Part shown: positions 36,249 to 63,735 of the stretch, one piece after another
Layout: every line of letters starts with the position of its first letter
Numbering within the stretch: the first letter of the stretch is position 1
Assembly (NCBI RefSeq): GCF_016097555.1
Contig: NC_054708.1
Location: forward strand, 26,861,572 to 26,925,571
Source of the DNA: Gigantopelta aegis
Lineage: Eukaryota > Mollusca > Gastropoda > Neomphalida > Peltospiridae
DNA length: 64,000 bases
Direction: 5' to 3'
Notes under the pieces: model-generated
The model's input: only the letters and a program-made list of their open reading frames with translations
Told to the model about the DNA's origin: nothing
Databases searched by the model: none
Program-made: the position numbers and the translations under genes

Positions 36249-37230
36249 ACCGGCCTCGGTGGCATCGTGGTTAGGCCATCGGTCAACAGGCTGGTAGGTA
36301 CTGGGTTCGGATTCCAGTTGAGGCATGGTATTTTTAATCCAGATACCGACTCCAAACCCTGAGTGAGTGCTCCGCAAGGCTCAATGGGTAGGTGTAAATC
36401 ACTTGCACCGACCAGTGATCCATAACTTGTTCAACAAAAGCTATGGTTTGTGCTATCCTGCCTGTGGGAAGCGCAAATAAAAGATGCTGCTAATTGGAAA
36501 GAGTAGCCCATGAAGTGGCGACAGCGGGATTCCTCTCAAAATCTGTGTGGTCCTTAACCATATGTCTGACGCCATACAATCTAATTAAAATTAGCTCCAC
36601 TATTACATGTGGATCTAAAGACAGCCAGTTGGAGCTCATGTCCACCAATCAAAACCTTACTTGCAGAATCATGCCAGTGATTTAAAAATAATTTGAAAAC
36701 ATTCCGAATTATCCTGAGGGTATACGACATGTTTCGTGTGAATTACGAATGCCTTAAAACATGTTTTATGTTATAAAATAAATCATTTGTAATGTAAAAC
36801 TGAAGACTGATTTAGTTAGGGTTTTTTTTTATAAATAAATAAATGATTTTTAATGTAAAATTGAAGACTGATAACCCACTCCGTACGTATTGGTATGGTT
36901 CGCTGTACTGCGGCAACTAAAATAAACTCGCCCGATATTTTTAGAATTTGTATGCTCCCAAATAACGTTATAAAAGGCGAAGTGTGATTGGTCAATATTT
37001 AAATTATTATTTACAGACGAAATGTTACCTGGACATTGGGGACTACGCAGTGTTGTTAGTTTTAAATCACTGGCAGGATTCTGCAAGTAAGGTTTTGATT
37101 GGTGGACATGAGCTCCAACTGGCTGTCTTTAGATCCACATGTAATAGTGGAGCTAATTTTAATTAGATTGGACGCCATATAACCGTAAATAAAATGTGAT
37201 GAGTGCGTCGTTAAATAAAACATTTCTTTC
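36249..37230 (+). repeat. SINE family B, full length, split by a Mutator-like element
   Basis: The head is ACCGGCCTCGGTGGCATCG and the tail ends GTGCGTCGTTAAATAAAACA. A 16-bp target duplication, TTTAATATGTGCTAAG, flanks it (36,233-36,248 and 37,231-37,246); this is array sequence. The SINE resumes after the inner element at 37,171. Confidence 0.93.
36577..37170. mobile_element. Mutator-like non-autonomous element, copy 1
   Basis: It starts CAATCTAATTAAAATTAGCT and ends with the exact inverse. The inverted repeats run for ~110 bp almost without mismatch. The 9-bp target duplication GACGCCATA (36,568-36,576 and 37,171-37,179) lies within SINE sequence. A 9-bp duplication and long inverted repeats are typical of MULEs. 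A 78-codon open frame (36,850-37,086, minus) is probably chance. Confidence 0.85.
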
Positions 37231-37460
37231 TTTAATATGTGCTAAGGTCTCGTTAAAGAAAGATCAGTTTCCTTTCCGTATTTAGTGTACACAACACAAA
37301 GATTTGCTACGATAATTAAACGCCAGATTTGGGTAAGGGCAGTGGCGAGTGTTGGTTGTGTGTGGGTTCTTTGGTCCCTTTTTTAGAAACGTGTATTTAC
37401 ACTAGGTGGTTATGTTTGTTGCATTGCTAATTCCACCGTGTTATATCACAATCGACTGAA

Positions 37461-37795
37461 AGGCATATTGTCACAGATCACTGACCTATTTAATGGTCTA
37501 ACAAAGTATTACCTGAACAAAAATAATTTGATTTGTCCCTAAATGTACTTTATTCAATCATCTTCATAACCACCATACTCCATTTATTAATGATATTTTG
37601 TAAAAATAACTGAATTATGGCAGTGGTCCATAATTCAAAAACTAAAATTGCCGAGAGGGTTGACATGGATTTCACTCCATCATGGTTCAGTTAAGGAGAT
37701 GCAATGGCTAGATATGGTTTCCAACAATTAATGTAATTTTTATTTATTATCCATTTTTAAAGAAATAAGGTCCTTAAATCCGTGACAGTATGCCT
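37461..37795. repeat. MITE with 4-bp duplication
   Basis: The ends are AGGCATATTGTCACAGAT and ATCCGTGACAGTATGCCT, inverted. TGAA flanks it on both sides (37,457-37,460 and 37,796-37,799). It interrupts the TGACGTCA-bearing part of a monomer. Confidence 0.8.
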
Positions 37796-37933
37796 TGAAG
37801 CCATGATGACGTCACTTGGTAAACATAATGCCAGCCTTGATCGAACACGCCAACGAGAAAGATATCTTTAGTTTGTCAGTGTGTGTGCGTGCCTTTTGCA
37901 TGTGTTCGTGTGTCTGGGGGTCTTTCAGTGAAT

Positions 37934-37974
37934 GTATTTGTGTGTGTGTGTGGGGGGGGGGGGGGGGGGGGGGG
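37934..37974. repeat. (GT)n-poly-G tract
   Basis: A short GT run passes into about 22 G, inside an array monomer at the site where others read GTGTTTTTCAAAAC. Confidence 0.9.
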
Positions 37975-38554
37975 TCAAAACAACGGAAATGTTTCCAAAG
38001 TTGGAGAGGAAATTGTCCCACTCTGGAATGACACGTTTCCTGTGGACAGTGTTTACACTTTGACCCATCCGTGTTTTAGAAGAAAAGCAATTAGGTTGAA
38101 AACGGCCAAGATTCCAAAGTGGGAGATCCTCGCCACTCGTTTCTCCGTGGACAATATCCGGAAATGTTATTACAATTGTATGGCGTCATACCATTGTTCT
38201 TGTCTTGGAAAAAAGACGTTTGGCTTCTAACACATCAACAGCGGTCTAGAAAAAATAGTTGCACGTGTGAAAAGCAATTAGATTGAAAATGGTCACCAGG
38301 CCCGTACGCAAAAAATTACTAAAGGTCCACTTTTCTCTATTAAATTTAGATAACGTTACGTAATCGTTGTTGTTTTGAGTGGTTATTTTTATGTTGATTT
38401 TTATCCTTTTAAATTTGACTCATTGCAACTTTCAGCCCACATAAATAAATAAACACTAGTAATCCATCACTACACTACTCACATTCCAATGATAGTGTTC
38501 AGCATGTAACACGCGTGAAATAAACATAAATTGCTCAGTTTCGGTTTTGTGTGT

Positions 38555-38557
38555 GTT

Positions 38558-38611
<54 letters not shown>

Positions 38612-38612
38612 C

Positions 38613-38657
<45 letters not shown>
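38555..38657. repeat. (TA)n(GT)n(GC)n(GT)n microsatellite
   Basis: A compound dinucleotide tract. Confidence 0.95.
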
Positions 38658-38658
<1 letters not shown>

Positions 38659-38811
38659 TTTCTGGAATATCTTTACATATTGCGATTTAGTCTGAAAGAA
38701 ATTTGAGTCTTTGCCCACGGCCGTTGTTGGTCCCATCACGAGCAATTCGCACCCACCCATTAAAAATCCAGCGTACGGTCCTGAGTCAAGACTGCAAAGT
38801 GGGAGAACCTG

Positions 38812-38958
38812 GGGCCCTATTTTCGAAGCCATCTTAGCGCTACGAAATCGTAAAACCGTCGTAGGTTGTGACGTCACTACAGCGCACGCCATAGTGACGT
38901 CATAGCTTACGATGATTTCACGATTTCGTAGGCTAAAACAGCTTCGAAAATATGGGCC
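38812..38958. repeat. Foldback MITE with GGGCCC ends
   Basis: The left GGGCCCTATTTTCGAAGC and right GCTTCGAAAATATGGGCCC are inverted; inner blocks (ACGAAATCGT, GTGACGTCAC) also pair. Array sequence on either side (GGGAGAACCTG / CCTGCCTCTTAATGG) implies a short CCTG duplication. Confidence 0.8.
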
Positions 38959-39284
38959 CTGCCTCTTAATGGAATGAGATATTTACTGGCACATATTATT
39001 ACAATTGCATGACGTCACATCATTGTTTGTCTTGGTAATGAAGGTTGTCAACTAGAACACAATGTCAACCTTGATCCAACACGCCGCTGAGAAAGATATT
39101 TTAGTTTGTTTGTGTCGGTCTGTCTGCATGTGTGTATGCGTGCGTGCGTGCGTGTATCCGGGTGTCTTTCAGTGAGTAAACCGGAAATAAATCCCTCCAA
39201 AGTAGAACGGAAACTGCCCCGTTGTCAATGACATGTTTTGTGTAGACAATGTCTGCAAATATAAATACTTTGACCCTTCCCTGT

Positions 39285-39876
39285 CAATCTAATTAAAATT
39301 AGCTCCACTATTACATGTGGATCTAAAGACAGCCAGTTGGAGCTCATGTCCACCAATCAAAACCTTACTTGCAGAATCCTGCCAGTGATTTAAAAATAAT
39401 TTGAAAACATTCCGAATTATCCGGAGGGTATACGACATGTTTCGTGTGAATTACGAATGCCTTAAAACATGTTTTATTTTATAAAATAATAATTTGTAAT
39501 GTAAAACTGAAGACTGATTTAGTTAGGGTTTTTTTTATAAATAAATAAATAAATTTTAATGTAAAATTGAAGACTGATAACCCACCCCGTACGTATTGGT
39601 ATGGTTCGCTGTACTGCGGCAACTAAAATAGACTCGCTCGATATTTTTAGAATTTGTATGCTCCCAAATAACGTTATAAAAGGCGAAGTGTGATTGGTCA
39701 ATATTTAAATTATTATTTACAGACGAACTGTTACCTGGACATTGGGGACTACACAGTGTTGTTAGTTTTAAATCACTGGCAGGATTCTGCAAGTAAGGTT
39801 TTGATTGGTGGACATGAGCTCCAACTGGCTGTCTTTAGATCCACATGTAATAGTGGAGCTAATTTTAATTAGATTG
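39285..39876. mobile_element. Mutator-like non-autonomous element, copy 2
   Basis: It is almost identical to the copy at 36,577. A perfect 9-bp duplication, CTTCCCTGT, flanks it (39,276-39,284 and 39,877-39,885). The target is the array motif GACCCTTCCCTGT. Confidence 0.92.
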
Positions 39877-40189
39877 CTTCCCTGTGCAGCGGGTTGTAAA
39901 CGACCACGATTCAAGCCGGCGCACACAGCGATAAAAAATGCAGCGACGTGCGTTAAAAATCGCAGTCCGGCAAAAATCGGATGAACGCAGTAAAAACACA
40001 CGTGTGCGATTATCCTGCGTTGCGTTTTTTAACGCTGCGATGTATTTTCAGAAATCAAACATATTTGATATTGAACGGATGAACGCTGACGGATCCAAAT
40101 GAAAACGCACCGTGTGCGCCAATCTGTGTCTGCGTTGCGTTGAGATTTGTTAGATGAACCAATCGTCTGTCGAAGCGTTTCAAAATGGC

Positions 40190-40551
40190 GTCATCCACCG
40201 ACACCATGTGGACTCGAGCAAGAAAACGAAGACATGTTGATAGAGCTCTACCAGGAGAGAACGTGCCTGTACCAGGTTAATTCACCTGAGTATACAGGGC
40301 CGTACCCTCCGGGGGGGCAGGGGGGACAGCTGCCCCCCCCCCCCTGAGAATCTTGTCCTTTTTTTTTTTTTATATATCTCCAGTAATAGCATAGAAATGT
40401 TTAATCTTTATAGTATGTTAAAAATTATTTATAAAATTTAGTGCCCCCCCATGGATTTTGGTCAGGGTACGGCCCTGGTATAGTGAGGTTTGAAGGCTGC
40501 GGCAATGGGTGAAATTGCCGAAAAATTACAAATAACTGGTATATTTAATTT
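40190..40551 (+). pseudogene. MADF-domain protein fragment interrupted by a MITE
   Basis: Before the MITE the frame reads EDMLIELYQERTCLYQVNSP (about 40,227-40,286), the classic start of a MADF (Myb/SANT-like) domain. After it comes MGEIAEKLQIT (about 40,513-40,550), the next conserved block, ending at a possible GT donor (40,552). An upstream methionine lies near 40,184 in another frame. MADF proteins accompany transposase in Harbinger-type elements. The rest of the protein was not found. Confidence 0.65.
40295..40478. repeat. Poly-C/G inverted-repeat element inside the MADF sequence
   Basis: The ends are CAGGGCCGTACCCTCC and CAGGGTACGGCCCTGG (inverted). A TATA duplication flanks it (40,291-40,294 and 40,479-40,482). 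It holds G and C runs and a T run. Confidence 0.82.
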
Positions 40552-41825
40552 CGTACAGTAAACCTACATTGATATGTGGTTTTTTTTTTTTTTTTGGGGG
40601 GGGGGGGTGGGCATCGTAATTTATTTTCAATGTGACATTTTATGGAATGTACACGTTTTCACTTTAATTTTTTTTAAATTTTAACTGAATATTTTATCTA
40701 CAGTTGTAAAACAAAATAGAAAGAACCCCCACCCAACACTAAATGAAAAATATAAATTAAATTATATATGCATGTATATATACTATTATATACATAGGCT
40801 AGGCCCCTATTTCTTGTGGGGGGGGGGGGGGGGGGGGGAAACAATATGAAATGGTTTATTTATTATATAATGCATCGTTGTTCCGGTAGAAAATTTTGTC
40901 AAAATTTACTTGCCCGAGGACTTTTTAAAAAGAAATATGAATAAAAATTACCATTAATTAATTATTAATTGTCCAAAAACGACAAAAACAAAACTTGAAT
41001 CGAACGCGAAGTAAAATTTTAGCTTACACCCAAGCCTCAATTTGCCATCCTCTACATTAGAAAGTAACACACTGACATCTTCCCAACAGGTACATAGAGA
41101 AGTTGCCGGCATTGGTCTCCACAAATCGCCTCTAGCAGTGGATCTGCCAGATTTGGTCCCCCACCCACTTTCCACCGATAGTGGAGCTGCTAGTTTTGTC
41201 CCCGCACCGAACATCCCCTAACATCGCTGAAGCTCCCTTAAAAGGGACAGCGATATGGAAGGGACCTGGCGTGCGCTACAAGAGCTTGTTCTGAATGTGC
41301 ACGTAAAACCCTATGGCCTGACGTGAAGGGACCTGAACCGCCCCAGGATAAGGCTCAGCAAAGCCTTCCAACCCAGGACCTAACCCACGTTTTCCTGGCT
41401 TCTGATGAAAGACGACGGCGACGGTGACGCATTATCGTCAAATACGCTGCCATGTGCGCTGCCATGTTTGCTGCCATTTTGTACATTTTGCATGATTACA
41501 CACGTCACATGATGGTAAAAAATATATATATATATATACGCAAAGAAATCTTTGACCTATCGCTGGTAAAGGCTAACGCGACGCATGTAGGTGCACACGA
41601 GCGGCATGCGTTTTTAGAAGGACTGCGATTTTTAATGCACGTTGCTGCATTTTTTAACGCTAGTCTGCGCCGGCCTTTCCAAACTGGAAGACCCTGCCCC
41701 TAAATGGAATGGACAAGATCTAAAAATATGATTCAAATTGTATGACGTCACAACATTGTTCTTGTCTTGGAAAAGAAGTTTGTCTTCTAAAACATAAACA
41801 GCGTTCTAAGAAAAAGTATTTGCAC

Positions 41826-41950
41826 GTGTGTGTGGGGTGTGTGTGTGTGTGTGTGTGTACACGTGTGTGTGTGGATACGTGTGTGTGTGCGCCTGTGTGT
41901 TTGTGTATGTATGTGTGTTTGCGTGCGTGTGTGTGCGCGTGTGTGTGTTT
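41826..41950. repeat. (GT)n-rich microsatellite
   Basis: Interrupted GT repeats at the GT-rich position of an array monomer. Confidence 0.9.
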
Positions 41951-42018
41951 AATATGTACCGTTTCCTTTCCGTATTTGATTTACACAAAAATATTTGCTA
42001 CAATAACTAACCTCCAGG

Positions 42019-42205
42019 CAGTGGCGTAGCTGGGGGGGGGGGGGGGGGGGGGCTGTCGCGGGGTTCATGTCCCAGTCAAACCTTTTGTTTTTACAGCATT
42101 ATATTTTATAAAATCATACATACATACATACATACACAGTGTGGATTGCCTCAACCTTCCCCATTATGGGTTGGACCCCTCCAATATAAAACCCTGGTTA
42201 CGCCA
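42019..42205. repeat. Poly-G inverted-repeat element
   Basis: The left CAGTGGCGTAGCTGGG and right CCCTGGTTACGCCAGTG are inverted. A run of 21 G lies at 42,032-42,052, and a small (CATA)n near 42,116-42,135. Confidence 0.75.
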
Positions 42206-42216
42206 GTGTCTCAATA

Positions 42217-42535
42217 CCGGCCTCGGTGGCGCAGTGGTTAAGCCATCGGACTACAGGCTGGTAGGTACAGGGTTCGCAGCCCGGTACAGGGTTCGCAGCC
42301 CGGTACAGGGTTCGCAGCCCGGTACCGGCTCCCACCCAGAGCGAGTTCTTAAGGGCTCAGTGGGTAGGTGTAAGGCCACTACACCCTCTTCTCTCTCACT
42401 AACCACTAACAAACTAACAACTAACCCACTGTCCTGGACAGACAGCCCAGATAGCTGAGGTGTGTGCCCAGGACAGCGTGCTTGAACCTTAATTGGATAT
42501 AAGCACGAAAATAAGTTGAAATCAATCAATCAATA
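42217..42535 (+). repeat. SINE family C, full length, with triplicated B-box segment
   Basis: The head is ACCGGCCTCGGTGGCGCAG. The 19-bp segment around GGTACAGGGTTCGCAGCCC is repeated three times (about 42,264-42,322). The body ends GCGTGCTTGAACCTTAATTG and GATATAAGCACGAAAATA, then (AATC)n. An 11-bp duplication, AGTGTCTCAAT, flanks it. Confidence 0.92.
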
Positions 42536-42620
42536 AAGTGTCTCAATGATTGGGCAGTGTCAGTGATCAGTGATGGTTGTGTGTGCATTTACAGATGATT
42601 GTGTTCGCATTGCTAATTCC

Positions 42621-43357
42621 ACAGTGTCACTACGCTGCTTTAATGTCAGTTTTATTAGTAAACGTTAGCATTATTGGCAATAGGAATTGATTTGCTACAT
42701 TGGAACCTTAACAACAAGTAAGCGTAATAATACATTTGTGGTTGCTTCTTAGTCTCGTTTAGAAAATACCTTCTCTCTAGATCTATTCTAAACGAGACTA
42801 TTTGTATTGATTATTGTGTTGCATAATATTAAAATGTTAAAAATAAATATATTTCATTATAGTATAACATTATAAAACTTTGTTAGTTATTTCTTCTCAA
42901 TATGCAACATAACATATGGAAAACAGTAATCCTACATTGGAACTATATTTCTGTGCGCATTTATCTGTTTCTTAGGGTGCTTAAAGGTAAACAATATGGC
43001 GTCCCAAAGAACGTGTTTTGCAAAGTTTTGCTTATAAAGGTTGCTAATGAATTTGACGAACAAATAGCATGCCAGCGATCAGCTTATTTGTGTAAACATG
43101 AATGGTTCTAGTGATAACTTGAACATTTGCACCACATGGTTTGTTTTTAATTAGTTTTACAGTTCCAACAACTTTTAATTTAATTTTTAGACTCACAGTC
43201 ACTCAGAATTTAGAGGTGTTTTTTTTTGGTCTGTGCTCAGTTTCGACGAGTATCTTCGTTCTGGTGTCCACTAACGGTATCCTGTGATGTTGGTTTTTTG
43301 TGTGTGTGACATAAGGCCAGAGAAGACACTAATGGATTGCCAAACGGTTGCTATGTT
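42621..43357. other. Gene-free stretch with one hairpin
   Basis: A hairpin of AGTCTCGTTTAGAA with its inverse spans about 42,751-42,800. A 69-codon open frame at 42,902-43,111 has no recognisable domain. Nothing else is seen. Confidence 0.5.
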
Positions 43358-43447
43358 CAGTGGCGGATCCAGAAAATTTATTTGTGTGTGGGGGGGGGGG
43401 GGGGGGGCAGTGACATGACACACACACACACACCCCGATCCGCCTAT
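43358..43447. repeat. Poly-G inverted-repeat element (short)
   Basis: The left CAGTGGCGGATCCAG and right CCCGATCCGCCTATG are imperfectly inverted. It carries a G run of 17 and a (CA)n tract. Confidence 0.6.
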
Positions 43448-43513
43448 GATGATCGAGAGTTTATTGTAGATGGACAGTTATGTGAAAGAGTTTGACCCGT
43501 ACCCCTCTAGGAA

Positions 43514-43657
43514 AAATATCCGCCCGGTCCCCCCTTCCCCAACCTTAACTCCAACCCCAACCCTAGCCCTAACCCCAGCCATAATCCCAACCCTAACCCT
43601 AACCCTAACCCTCAACCCTAACTAAAAATAATAATGGAGGGGACCGGGCAGATATTA
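43514..43657. repeat. Foldback carrying interstitial telomere-like repeats
   Basis: The inverted arms AATATCCGCCCGGTCCCC and GGGGACCGGGCAGATATT enclose a C-rich strand with degenerate and perfect CCCTAA units (about 43,553-43,622, including four perfect units in a row). CCCCTCTA-like sequence lies on both outer sides, possibly a target duplication. Confidence 0.7.
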
Positions 43658-43744
43658 TACCCCCCTCTATTTCAAAGACCCTAAAGACTATCCCTATACC
43701 TAAAACTACCCTAACCATTGAAAGGGGGGTGGGGGGCAAGGGTC

Positions 43745-45245
43745 GAACTCATGCCCAGTAATGGTCCGGTTAAATATGTAGGTGCTAACAGATTCCCATC
43801 TAGAGTGAGTTCAATAGGTAGGCCTAGGTGTAAGGCCACTACTCTGACTTTTTCTTTCACTAACCCCTACCCTACAGCTGATGTGTATGACTCACCTGTC
43901 AACCTTTAGTCAAGAGAAAGCAGGAGGTGTGTGTTGAAAAAGCAGGAGATTTTGTCAAAAAGCAGGAGATTTTTAAATTCACACAATTTAACCCAAAATT
44001 GCAAGATTTAAAAAAAACATTATTACAATAAGTTATATGAATACTATATAATGTCATATATACTTCTTAACCTTAGATCTTGGCATTTAAAAAAAAAAAA
44101 AGTTTTTTTAAAGTTTAAATATTATTAAGATTTAATACATATTTAAAAAAAATAAAAATATTTTATCCAAAAATGTTAAGAAGATCAACAAGAAATAAAA
44201 AATTTAATTAGTACATTTACGGTATTACACTTACAGCCTTACAGGTTGCGTTACATTATCTTTTGTGGTTAGTGTACCTAAGTACCAAAGACAAATTTAT
44301 ATAAATCTTATAAATTAATATTCAGTTTTTACTATAATGAGGAACGGTGGCATGGTACTTATTTAAAATCATTATAATAATGCAATAAACATTGTATTTT
44401 CATTAATCATAAGTAAAACCTCATTACGGACATCGTGTGAAATATACTGGAATTATACCCATTTCCGTGAGTAACTTTATATCAATGTCAAACACAACAT
44501 TTTTTAATTGTACAAAAATTATTCCTTGAAGAGTACCCTTATAACCAACATTTTACTGCACAAACATACAAAATTAACTGACACAAGTATGTTTATACAG
44601 TTAATTGGTCTTTTCGTTGTCTTGCTGTGACATGTGATTTTAACATGCATCGTGTGTATCGCTGTCAACTCTGAGTCAGTCAGTTCAGATTCGTCATAGC
44701 TGCATTATGTAATCCAGTGGGAAGACATTTTACAATTCAGAGGTGTATTAGAACTAAATTGGATAGTTTTGTTTTTTTATATGGCAACACTGAATGTCAA
44801 TACACAGCCTGTTGAATTAGCGGCAAAACGCTTCGTAGCCATTACGATGACAACAAACATTATAATAACACGTCATTTTATAAACTCCATGTGCTTTTTT
44901 AACAATATAAATAGGCTATCCCACAATTCTCACTTCGGCAAAGGTTAAACAGTCGGGACAATTCGGCCTGTTACATTCTCAAAAACCGAAAGTAGTCGAC
45001 ATTTTCCGAATGAGAAAAAAAAGGTAGAGTTACTTCCCATGTGTTATTTTGACAAAAGAGGATCGATTTTTTTTTATGCTCACAAAAATGTCATTTAACA
45101 GGAGAAACTGTCTCCCGCACAGGTGAAAGGAGACTTGATCAAATACCGGGAGACTCCCGCGGAATCCGGGAGGGTTGACAGGTCTGATGACTAGGACAAG
45201 GTGCTTGAACTATAATTGTTAGTGTCTAGTATAAATTCTACAACA
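43745..45245 (+). repeat. SINE family C, degraded, split by a hAT-like element
   Basis: The first part (to 43,892) has GTAGGCCTAGGTGTAAGGCC, CTTTCACTAACCCCTAC and GCTGATGTGTATGACT. The second (from 45,187) continues ATGACTAGGACAAGGTGCTT. The head is poorly preserved. Confidence 0.7.
43893..45186. mobile_element. hAT-like non-autonomous element, 1.3 kb
   Basis: The right end reads GGGAGGGTTGACAGGTCTG. The left end CACCTGTCAACC is its inverse with a 2-base loss. ATGACT flanks both sides, consistent with an eroded 8-bp duplication. Subterminal GCAGGAGATTT and GGGAGACTCCCGCGGAATCC blocks are present. The interior is AT-rich and non-coding. Confidence 0.7.
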
Positions 45246-45719
45246 AAAATCCCAATACTTCTAGGAAAATCTGGCTGACTGGGATTTGGATAGGGGTGTC
45301 AAGTTTCTTCTTGTAAGCATTTGTACTAGTCACCAGGTACGTTTGATGTCATGAGTGAAAACGGCATTGATCAAAATACAGATCTATGGCATTATCATCA
45401 TGTACTGATGTAGGAAATTGTGTGGATTTAAAACTACTTGGTCATCAAAACTTTTGAACTTGACAGATTATATATAGAGATTATTTAATGAGCTTGTGTG
45501 TCGTACTGATTTTACGAAACGATTTTTGTATTGCCCGAGCGAGAGCGAATGGTTGGTCTCTTCTGGAAAATTTATAATTTTTCTATTGCTGCTCTTAACA
45601 TAATTTTATTCATATATTTCAGTTTACATCAGTTTTATCTTCTGATCGACAAATGCATGAATGATCTGGAGCCACTGTAAAAGTTTAGATTTTCTGTTGC
45701 TGCTCTCAAATAAAAAGCC
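45246..45719. promoter_or_regulatory. Upstream region of the nine-exon gene
   Basis: No TATA box or other clear promoter signal is seen. An in-frame TAA (45,711-45,713) just before the ATG supports the chosen start. The 5' UTR boundaries are unknown. Confidence 0.35.
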
Positions 45720-63733
<18,014 letters not shown>

Positions 63734-63735
63734 GT

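Larger units (their letters stand above)
39913..41676 (+). mobile_element. Harbinger-like element with MADF-domain remnant
   Basis: The ends GCCGGCGCACACAGCG and the inverse of GCCGGCGCAGACTAGCG extend inward through AAAAATGCAGC and TTAAAAATCGCAGTCC. Array sequence on each side shows a possible 3-bp TTC duplication (39,910-39,912 and 41,677-41,679). Inside is a split MADF coding sequence, a poly-C MITE, a SINE D fragment (41,255-41,340) and G/T homopolymers. I found no transposase catalytic core, so the Harbinger call rests on the MADF partner gene, the long inverted repeats and the 3-bp duplication. Confidence 0.6.
23305..42620. repeat. Diverged array of a ~0.5-0.7 kb monomer, two alternating types
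   Basis: Each monomer carries the same ordered blocks: TTGATCGAACACGCC (type 1) or AACGATCTAACATG (type 2); a GT-rich stretch; AACAGCGGAAATGCTTCCAA; GACATGTTTCCTGTGGACA; AGGAATAAAGCAATTAGGTT; AACGACCACGATTCCAAAGT; TTGCATGACGTCACGCCATT; TTTAATATGTGCTAAGGT; GAACTGGGTAGTGGCAGTG; and CTCATTGCTAATTCCA. Type 1 starts are near 23,305, 24,115, 30,969, 32,228, 35,182, 37,833 and 39,065. Type 2 starts are near 23,562, 24,826, 30,305, 31,645, 34,685 and 35,466. Several monomers are shortened. Intact neighbouring starts are about 500-710 bp apart. No reading frame is kept between copies. The array is interrupted by all the elements listed at 25-42 kb. Confidence 0.8.

Noticed and set aside
23545-38230. 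Recurring frames in the array (for example MLPKCETVPLWN...FKYTH)
   Set aside because: The same frame is seen in some monomers, but indels and stops break it in others. It reflects shared ancestry and not a conserved protein.
36850-39792. 78-codon open frame present in both Mutator-like copies
   Set aside because: The copies are almost identical and recent, so the shared frame gives no evidence of selection. No transposase motif is present.
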